From Comamonadaceae bacterium (GTDB taxonomy: Bacteria > Pseudomonadota > Gammaproteobacteria > Burkholderiales > Burkholderiaceae_C): a stretch of 9,064 nt of DNA. Every line of letters starts with the position of its first letter. Position 1 is the stretch's first letter. Position numbers and translations under genes: made by a program. The stretch spans positions 1 through 9,064 of the forward strand of contig CANHBU010000053.1 in NCBI GenBank assembly GCA_947458345.1, in the 5' to 3' direction. The notes under the pieces are model-generated. The model saw nothing but the letters and a program-made list of their open reading frames with translations. It was not told the DNA's origin and did no database searches. This document shows positions 1-5,204 of the stretch, piece by piece.

Positions 1-590
1 CCGCGGCAGCGGCCCCAAACGCGGCACCAGCCGAATCGGCGGCCAATGAGGCGGGCGCAGCCCCGAGCGAGGGCGGCGGCGGCGAGGACAGACCGCAGCG
101 CGAGCGCCGCAGCCGCGACCGCTATGGGCGCGAGCGCCGCGGCGAGCGCGCTCAGACCGCATCCGAAGCCGGCGAGCTTGCCGCGCCTTCGCAGGACCAC
201 CAAGATGTGCCCGCCGCAGCCGCTGAGCCTGTCGAGCCGCCAGCCCCGGCGCCTACGCCCGCCAGTGCGCCAGAGCGTCCAGCAAGCAGCCCGGCCCCCC
301 GTGCGACCAAGGCACAAAGCGCCGGCATGCCCGCGATCGGGGCCTATCAACTGCCGATGCAGGACCTGATCGAAGTGGCGCAGGCCTCGGGCCTGCAGTG
401 GGTGCACTCGGACGCCGAGAAAATCAGCCAAGTGCAGGCGGCCATCGCTGCCGAGCCCAAGCCCCTCCACGTACCGCGCGAGCGGCCGCCTGCGGCGCAG
501 CTCGACGAGGGCCCGCTGATCCTGGTGGAGACCCGCCGCGATCTGCGCAGCATGGCCCTGCCTTTCGAGGCGACACAAAACCAGCCTTGA
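1..590 (+). CDS. rne: Ribonuclease E, C-terminal part (5' end outside window)
   Basis: RNase E is the endoribonuclease that starts mRNA decay and matures rRNA and tRNA. Only its last 195 residues are here; the reading frame is open from base 3 to the TGA at 588-590. The catalytic core (S1 and DNase I-like domains) lies upstream and is not seen. The first ~135 residues are low-complexity Ala/Pro/Glu sequence with an Arg-rich stretch (RERRSRDRYGRERRGER, about residues 33-49 of the fragment), as expected for the RNA-binding, unstructured tail of the family. The last ~75 residues are ordered again: the segment around AYQLPMQDLIEVAQASGLQWV, then HVPRERPP and EGPLILVETRRDL near the end. I recognise this as the conserved C-terminal peptide of burkholderial RNase E. 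The gene faces hemY convergently across a 230-bp gap. Naming rests on the tail alone, so RNase E is likely but the catalytic part cannot be checked here. Confidence 0.8.
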   Translation, partial: AAAAPNAAPAESAANEAGAAPSEGGGGEDRPQRERRSRDRYGRERRGERAQTASEAGELAAPSQDHQDVPAAAAEPVEPPAPAPTPASAPERPASSPAPRATKAQSAGMPAIGAYQLPMQDLIEVAQASGLQWVHSDAEKISQVQAAIAAEPKPLHVPRERPPAAQLDEGPLILVETRRDLRSMALPFEATQNQP

Positions 591-676
591 CGGCCAGCGG
601 CCTCAAGCCGCCAGCCGCCAGCCGATCAGCAGCGTCGCCATCCGCGCGGGTGGCGGCCGCCTTGCCAAAATGCCCT

Positions 677-705
677 GCCCTGGAACGAAGGTTTCGGGCC
701 AGGGC
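677..705. terminator. Hairpin in the rne/hemY convergent gap, first of two
   Basis: GCCCTGG (677-683) pairs perfectly with CCAGGGC (699-705). Inside it a second stem, CGAA (686-689) with TTCG (693-696), closes on a 3-base loop, leaving only an AA/GG internal mismatch. No T-run follows on the plus strand; on the minus strand a TTTT (667-670) lies a few bases beyond. It sits 86 bp after the rne stop and about 115 bp after the hemY stop on the other strand. It could serve either gene, slightly better hemY. Function as a terminator is inferred. Confidence 0.35.
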
Positions 706-712
706 GTCAATT

Positions 713-739
713 GCGCCAGCCGAGCAAGCACGCTGGCGC
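713..739. terminator. Hairpin in the rne/hemY convergent gap, second of two
   Basis: GCGCCAGC (713-720) and GCTGGCGC (732-739) form a perfect 8-bp GC-rich stem around an 11-base loop, only 7 bp from the previous hairpin. Neither side has a T-run, so it is not a textbook intrinsic terminator. Its position between two convergent genes suggests a transcription-ending or mRNA 3'-end-protecting structure for one or both. The rest of 591-820 shows no gene that I can support. Confidence 0.35.
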
Positions 740-820
740 CTTGCGATGAGATGGGCCTACAAACCGGTCTTGAGAAGGGTGGGGCCTTGCAGTCAGGCCG
801 CATCAAGCGCGCCGGCGTTT

Positions 821-2110
821 TCAGGCCTGAGCAAGCTTTTTGTAGGCCTGCTGGGCCGCAGCCGCGTCGCCACGCTGCTCGGCCAGTTGCGCCAGGGCGC
901 GCCAAGCCCGGCGCTTGAGGCCGGTATCGCTTAGGTGCATGACCGCGTGCGAGAGCAGTTGCTGCGCCTTGCCCCAGAGCTGGCGACTCAGGCAGGCCAT
1001 GCCGGCCAGGTACTGGAAGTTGGCATCGCGCGGCCGGCTGATCAAAGCGGCCTCCATGCGCGCGAGCCAGTCGTCGTCGATCGACTCCAGGCTGCGCTCG
1101 AGCGTGGTGACCAGGCGCACTTGCAGCTCTGGCGAAGCACTGGCCTCGGGCTGGACCATCTGCTCCCAGGCGGCGAGCAGCCACTGACGGGCCTGCACCG
1201 GCTCGCCACCGAGATTCAACAAATGAGAGGCCGCTTGCACCGCCACCTCGGGCATGCGGCGCTCGGCCTCCTCCAGACTCAGCCAGGCGCGCTGCAACTG
1301 ACGCGGATCGAGCGCGGCCTGCAACAACTCGACGGCCAAGCCCCGCACGATGCTTTGCGCCGCCTGCGGCGAAAAAGCGCGGTGCTTGGCCAGCAGGCGG
1401 GCTGTCTCCAGCGCATCGGGCGTGCGCTGGGCCAGCCGCGCGGCCTTCAGGCGCAAACGCAAGGCCAGCGTGCGTCGGCCCACACCCAGGGGCAACTGAG
1501 CCAGGCGCTCTAGGGCGAGCACGGGGTCGCGGTCTTCCAGGGCCCAGCGGGCAGCCCTGAGCTCGATGCCCTCGCGCGTCTGCCCCCCCAGGCGCTGGTC
1601 CGACTGCTCCAGCGCCAGACGCAGATGTTCGTCGCGCAGCGGCCGGTTCTGCAACGACTGCGCGCTTTCGGCCACCACCAAGTGGGCCAGGGCGCGCAAC
1701 TGCACGCCGCGCTGCGGGCTGTAGCCACTGTCGGGGCCGAGCTCAGTGGCCAGCGCGGCGAGCGTGCGCTCCTGCGCCAGCGCGCCTTGCGCCGCCCGCG
1801 AGGCACGCAAAAAGCGCCCTGCCAGCAGGTGCGCAATCGCGTCCATCAGCGCAGCCTGCATGGCGCGCTCTTTTTGCTGCGCGCGCCAGCGGCGAGCCTG
1901 GCTGGGCAGCGAGACCGCCGCGGCCAGCGCGCGCAAAGCCAGATGCATCAGCAAAAACAAGCCGCAGGCCAGCATCAGCGCCAAATTGAGCGACAGGTCG
2001 ATGCGGTGCGGCGGCCAAAACAGCGTGATGACCGCCTGGTTGTTGCCGGCGAACAGGGCCACCGCCACCGCAATAGCGAACAGGGCAACAAGCCAGAGGG
2101 CGGCGCGCAT
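821..2110 (-). CDS. hemY: HemY family inner-membrane protein of the haem cluster
   Basis: This is a 429-residue HemY-type protein (HemY N-terminal domain followed by a helical TPR-like region). It is unrelated to the protoporphyrinogen oxidase also called HemY in Bacillus. The N-terminus has two hydrophobic segments, at about residues 4-21 (LWLVALFAIAVAVALF) and 41-62 (LNLALMLACGLFLLMHLALR). Between them is the family-typical GNNQAVITLFWPP stretch. The remaining ~365 residues are Ala/Leu/Gln-rich helices, ending in a TPR-like repeat (WRALAQLAEQRGDAAAAQQA). I chose the ATG at 2110 because it gives the usual family start (MRAALWL) and lies 10 bp after the hemX stop. A TTG at 2137 in the same frame would add nine residues inside hemX and is unlikely. 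No clear ribosome site precedes it, so translation is probably coupled to hemX. Its role in late haem synthesis is known mainly from conserved clustering, and the molecular function is unsettled. Confidence 0.88.
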   Translation of the reverse strand: MRAALWLVALFAIAVAVALFAGNNQAVITLFWPPHRIDLSLNLALMLACGLFLLMHLALRALAAAVSLPSQARRWRAQQKERAMQAALMDAIAHLLAGRFLRASRAAQGALAQERTLAALATELGPDSGYSPQRGVQLRALAHLVVAESAQSLQNRPLRDEHLRLALEQSDQRLGGQTREGIELRAARWALEDRDPVLALERLAQLPLGVGRRTLALRLRLKAARLAQRTPDALETARLLAKHRAFSPQAAQSIVRGLAVELLQAALDPRQLQRAWLSLEEAERRMPEVAVQAASHLLNLGGEPVQARQWLLAAWEQMVQPEASASPELQVRLVTTLERSLESIDDDWLARMEAALISRPRDANFQYLAGMACLSRQLWGKAQQLLSHAVMHLSDTGLKRRAWRALAQLAEQRGDAAAAQQAYKKLAQA

Positions 2111-2120
2111 CGATAGGCTT

Positions 2121-3296
2121 TCAGCGCCCGCCCGCAACGGTCGCCAAAGCGGCGACCGTCTGGTCCAGGCGCGGCAGTTCGGTCGATTTCAGGCTGGCCT
2201 GTATCTGCTGCAGCAAGGCCTGCGCAGCGACCGTCTTGCGCGAAGAGCTGTCGAAGTAGCGCTCAAGTGCCGATCGCACACCGGCCAAGTCCGAGCGGGT
2301 CACCTCGCTTTGCCGCGACAGCAGTGCGAGCCGGGCGTTGAGCAGCTTGAGCTTGGTGTTTTCGCGCAGAAAAAACGCCTGCTCCGGTGCCAGCAAGGCC
2401 GCCTCGGGACGCTCGATCCGGCTGACGCGCAGCAAGCTTCGGGCTTCCTCCTGCAGCAGCGCCAACGTGTGAGAGAACACGCGTGAAAACCAATCGCTGA
2501 CCGCACCCGTGGTCTGGCCAATGAGCCCCGGCTCCCTGGCTTTACCCGCCGGCGGCGGGGCCGCTGGCGGCGCCTCGGGCACCGCGCCATTGGCCACCGG
2601 CAAATCGTCGAGCAGCCGGCTGAGCTCATCGATCTTGACCAGCAGGGCCGGAATATCGGTCACCGCTGCGGCCTTGATGCGCTCACTGTCCTGGGCGATG
2701 GCGCGCAGCACCGGATTGAGCCGCGGCTGCGCGGCGCGCTGCAAACGCTGCTCGGCAGTGCGCAGCGCCGCGAGCAAAGGCTCGGCGCTGCCCGTCAGTT
2801 GCGCCTGCTGCTGGGCCAGGCGCAGCGCCGATTCGATATCGACCACCAAGTTTTCGTCGCGCGAGCGCGACAGGCTCTGCATCAACTCGTCGAGTTGCTG
2901 GCGCTGCATGCTCACTTCGCTCAAGCGCAGCTCCAGCGCCGACACCCGTGCGGCCATATCCCGCGAAATCTCTTGCGCCTGCTGCGCCATGGTGCGGGCC
3001 GACACGGCCTGCGCGCCGGCGTCGAGGCTGCGGCGGGCTAGCTCTTCCTGGATGCCGCTGAGCTTTTGCCAAAGCAGCAGCCCCACCAATAAAGCCGCCG
3101 CAGACAACACCAGCAGCAGCCAGGCCCAGCCGCGGGTCAGCCACCAATCGGTGACCGGGGTGAGGTCCTGGATGAGCGGAGAAAAGTCGTCGCCCGCCGC
3201 AGCTTGCGAGGCCGAAACTGGCGCACCCGCCGCAAGGGGTGCGGGCGAGGCAGGCGGCGAAGTTGGGGAAGGGGCCGGGGCGGCAGGCTCAGTCAT
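2121..3296 (-). CDS. hemX: HemX family membrane protein (not a proven methyltransferase)
   Basis: This 391-residue protein sits in the third place of the hemCDXY cluster. The first ~35 residues are a disordered Pro/Ala-rich cytoplasmic tail. One transmembrane helix follows at about 56-76 (GWAWLLLVLSAAALLVGLLLW), then a long probable coiled coil at about 80-145, a helical region to ~230, a Pro/Ala linker at about 233-258 (PEAPPAAPPPAGKAREPG), and a conserved helical C-terminal half (SDWFSRVFSHTLALLQEEAR). Databases often label such proteins uroporphyrinogen-III C-methyltransferase, but I see none of the SAM-binding glycine-rich motifs of CobA/SUMT, so that label would be wrong. The ATG at 3296 overlaps the end of hemD by 8 bp (ATGACTGA), which points to translational coupling. 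No Shine-Dalgarno is visible. A CGATAAAATC element lies 9 bp upstream, inside hemD. The precise function is unknown; it may scaffold tetrapyrrole enzymes at the membrane. Confidence 0.9.
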   Translation of the reverse strand: MTEPAAPAPSPTSPPASPAPLAAGAPVSASQAAAGDDFSPLIQDLTPVTDWWLTRGWAWLLLVLSAAALLVGLLLWQKLSGIQEELARRSLDAGAQAVSARTMAQQAQEISRDMAARVSALELRLSEVSMQRQQLDELMQSLSRSRDENLVVDIESALRLAQQQAQLTGSAEPLLAALRTAEQRLQRAAQPRLNPVLRAIAQDSERIKAAAVTDIPALLVKIDELSRLLDDLPVANGAVPEAPPAAPPPAGKAREPGLIGQTTGAVSDWFSRVFSHTLALLQEEARSLLRVSRIERPEAALLAPEQAFFLRENTKLKLLNARLALLSRQSEVTRSDLAGVRSALERYFDSSSRKTVAAQALLQQIQASLKSTELPRLDQTVAALATVAGGR

Positions 3297-4062
3297 GAAG
3301 CGACGATTTTATCGAGGCGATCACCTCCGGCAGCGTGGGCCGGGATTGAAAGACCTGCAAGAAGCCGGCATTGCGGGCGGCTTGGGCGATGCGCGGATGG
3401 GTGGCCAGAGCGCGCGCCCGGCTCAGATCGAGCCCCGCCGGCAGATGCGCCAGCGCCTGTGAGCTGCTCAGCAGCCACAGCGAGCCGTCGGCACAAGCGC
3501 GGGCCATGGCCTCGAGCTGCGAGGCGCTCCACTGCGGCGCGCGCCTTTCGTACACCGCAATCGCCTCGACCTGCGCCTGCGCCTGCTCGAGCTGTTGCAT
3601 GAGCCAATCGCGCCCGCTCGAGGCCTGTTCGCCTTGGCTGCGCCCGCGCACCACCAGCACCCGGCGGCCCGACCACGGGCGCTGGCCAATCAGCTGCCAG
3701 AGCGACTCGGAGTCAAACTGCGGCGCATCAGGTGCCGGCTCGTCGATACAGGCCCCGGGCACGCCGCGCTCTCGCAACTTTCGGCCCGTGCCTGGGCCCG
3801 GCGACAGGCAGCGCACCTGGGCTGGCCAGGCCAGCGCCGCCCCGTCAAAAAAATGATCGACCGCATTGCCGCTGACAAACACCAGGGCCGCATACTGAGG
3901 CAGCCGCTGCCAGCAGGCGAGCAAATCGGACGGCGCAAGCACGGGCGCGATGTCGATCAAGGGCAGAGCCTGCGCCGCCAACCCGCGGGCGCGCAGCTGC
4001 TCGACCCAGCGTGCGGCATCGGCAGCCGGTCGGGTCACCAAAACAGTGGGCAGGGCGCTCAT
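3289..4062 (-). CDS. hemD: Uroporphyrinogen-III synthase
   Basis: HemD closes and isomerises hydroxymethylbilane to uroporphyrinogen III in the cytoplasm, directly after HemC. The 257-residue length fits the family. It begins with the usual strand-plus-Arg pattern (LPTVLVTRPAADAARWVEQL). A mid-protein segment around LVFVSGNAVDHFF (about residues 60-72) matches the family's (V)SxNAV motif. The second half contains the hinge-like GRRVLVVRGRSQGE and VEAIAVYERRAP stretches, and the end holds the ATHPRIAQAARNAGF region. Sequence conservation is low in this family, so the call rests on these motifs plus position after hemC and before hemX. The ATG at 4062 is the only plausible start: an in-frame TAG lies upstream at 4114-4116 with no other start codon in between. 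No strong ribosome site sits in front of it; a five-codon ORF ends on its ATG (see findings). Confidence 0.93.
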   Translation of the reverse strand: MSALPTVLVTRPAADAARWVEQLRARGLAAQALPLIDIAPVLAPSDLLACWQRLPQYAALVFVSGNAVDHFFDGAALAWPAQVRCLSPGPGTGRKLRERGVPGACIDEPAPDAPQFDSESLWQLIGQRPWSGRRVLVVRGRSQGEQASSGRDWLMQQLEQAQAQVEAIAVYERRAPQWSASQLEAMARACADGSLWLLSSSQALAHLPAGLDLSRARALATHPRIAQAARNAGFLQVFQSRPTLPEVIASIKSSLHD

Positions 4063-4085
4063 GCTTGCACACCCATCGCGGCAGC

Positions 4086-4121
4086 GGACCTCAAGCCGGA
4101 CCTCAAGCCGGACCTAAAACC
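4086..4121. repeat. Three tandem 12-bp repeats between hemC and hemD
   Basis: Two identical copies of GGACCTCAAGCC (4086-4097, 4098-4109) are followed by a diverged third, GGACCTAAAACC (4110-4121). They lie in the 94-bp gap between the hemC stop and the hemD start. On the transcribed (minus) strand each perfect copy reads GGCTTGAGGTCC and so contains a Shine-Dalgarno-like GAGGT. The third copy holds the in-frame TAG that bounds hemD upstream. No gene is needed to explain the repeat; replication slippage is the likely origin. Confidence 0.9.
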
Positions 4122-4156
4122 GGCGCAGGCCATCGCGAAGGCTGTGCAGGGCAGCA

Positions 4157-5140
4157 TCAGGCCGCGGGCATGCCCTGGGCACCCCCAGCGCGCAGCTGCG
4201 CGGCCACCTGCTCGCCCAGCTCGCTGGCCTGCGCCAGGGTCTGAACCGGCGCGCTGTGGCGGGCGCGCACCAGGGGCGCATTGGGGCGGGCTGCAGCCTG
4301 CCGCACCTCATCGCCCAGGTCGCCTGGGTCGCCCCAGGCGGCATCGAGCCAGAGCAGGCCGTCGGCACCCGTGCCGCGGGTGAAAGCGGCCAGGGGCATG
4401 GAACAGCTGCCGCCCATGGCCCGCGAGACCGCGCGCTCGGCCGTGACCGCCAGCCAGCTGGGCATGTGGGCCAGGCAGGCCAGGCCCTCGATCATGTCCT
4501 GCCGGTCGGCGCGAACCTCAATGCCCAGAGCGCCCTGCCCGGCCGCCGGCAACATGTCGGCCTCATCGAAAATTGAGCGAATGCGCTGGCCCAAGCCCAG
4601 ACGCTTGAGGCCGGCGGCCGCCAACACGATGGCCTGGTAGTGGCCCTCATCGAGCTTGCGAAGGCGGGTGTCGAGGTTGCCGCGCAAAGGCGTGATGCGC
4701 AGATCGGGCCGCAGCGCCCTGAGCAGCACCTGCCGCCGCAGGCTCGAGGTGCCCACCACGGCGCCCTCGGGCAGATCGGCCAGCCGCTCAAAGCGGTTCG
4801 AGACAAAGGCATCGCGCGGGTCTTCACGCTCCATCACGCAGGCCAGCGCAAAGCCCTCGGGCAGGTCCATCGGCACGTCCTTGAGCGAGTGCACCGCCAA
4901 GTCGGCCCGGCCGTCGGCCAGCGCGGTTTCGAGCTCTTTGACAAACAAGCCCTTGCCGCCGACCTTGCTCAGGGAGCGATCCAAAATCTGATCGCCCTGG
5001 GTGGTCATACCCAAGAGCTCGACCTGCCAGCCCAGTTGCTGCTCGAGCAAGGCTTTGACATGCTCGGCCTGCCACAGGGCCAGGCGACTTTCACGCGTGG
5101 CGATCACCACTTTTTTGGCACCGGAAGAAGAAGTTTTCAC
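4157..5140 (-). CDS. hemC: Porphobilinogen deaminase (hydroxymethylbilane synthase)
   Basis: HemC joins four porphobilinogens into hydroxymethylbilane, the third step from 5-aminolevulinate, in the cytosol. It is 327 residues, slightly above the usual ~310. The family motifs are in order: [15 protein letters not shown] (12-26); [12 protein letters not shown] (60-71); AVHSLKDVP (82-90), with the catalytic aspartate at D88; [41 protein letters not shown]; and [11 protein letters not shown] with C246, which attaches the dipyrromethane cofactor. D88 and C246 keep the spacing of D84 and C242 in the E. coli enzyme. The start is a GTG at 5140, preceded by AGCAGG at a workable distance. No other start lies in frame immediately upstream, though a GTG pair at codons 10-11 is possible. 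It is the first gene of the hem cluster and is divergent from ppc across 64 bp. A 94-bp gap with tandem repeats separates it from hemD. Confidence 0.97.
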   Translation of the reverse strand: MKTSSSGAKKVVIATRESRLALWQAEHVKALLEQQLGWQVELLGMTTQGDQILDRSLSKVGGKGLFVKELETALADGRADLAVHSLKDVPMDLPEGFALACVMEREDPRDAFVSNRFERLADLPEGAVVGTSSLRRQVLLRALRPDLRITPLRGNLDTRLRKLDEGHYQAIVLAAAGLKRLGLGQRIRSIFDEADMLPAAGQGALGIEVRADRQDMIEGLACLAHMPSWLAVTAERAVSRAMGGSCSMPLAAFTRGTGADGLLWLDAAWGDPGDLGDEVRQAAARPNAPLVRARHSAPVQTLAQASELGEQVAAQLRAGGAQGMPAA

Positions 5141-5166
5141 GCGTAACCTGCTGGTAAATGTCGATC

Positions 5167-5190
5167 AAACCCGATGCTAGCATGGGGTTT
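5167..5190. promoter_or_regulatory. 24-bp dyad in the hemC/ppc divergent gap, candidate operator
   Basis: AAACCC (5167-5172) and GGGTTT (5185-5190) flank the perfect palindrome ATGCTAGCAT (5174-5183), all sharing one centre. Only the G/G pair 5173/5184 breaks the symmetry, so 11 of 12 position pairs match. The site fills much of the 64-bp space between hemC and ppc, ending 14 bp before the ppc ATG and 26 bp before the hemC GTG. That position fits a protein-binding site acting on one or both genes. I cannot assign a regulator. Five T's (5188-5192) overlap and follow the right arm, so a hairpin or terminator-like role on the plus strand is an alternative. No convincing -35/-10 pair could be placed for either gene. 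Confidence 0.5.
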
Positions 5191-5204
5191 TTGCCGCCCC
5201 CGCC

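Noticed and set aside
398..1184. Open frames on both strands (plus 398-934, minus 603-1184) covering the rne-hemY gap
   Set aside because: They mix pieces of the rne tail, gap and hemY shadow, have Arg/Ala/Pro-rich products without domains, and lack ribosome sites; the gap is better seen as non-coding.
2111..2137. TTG start at 2137 giving HemY nine extra residues
   Set aside because: The ATG at 2110 gives the family-typical N-terminus and sits just after the hemX stop, while the TTG version would add a polar stretch inside hemX.
2121..3296. Annotation of HemX as uroporphyrinogen-III C-methyltransferase
   Set aside because: The protein has a transmembrane helix, coiled coil and linker but no SAM-binding methyltransferase motifs; the label is a common carry-over.
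4189..4202. 14-bp perfect palindrome CGCGCAGCTGCGCG
   Set aside because: It is inside the HemC C-terminal coding sequence (AQLRA region) and made of common GC-rich codons; no regulatory role is suggested by its place.
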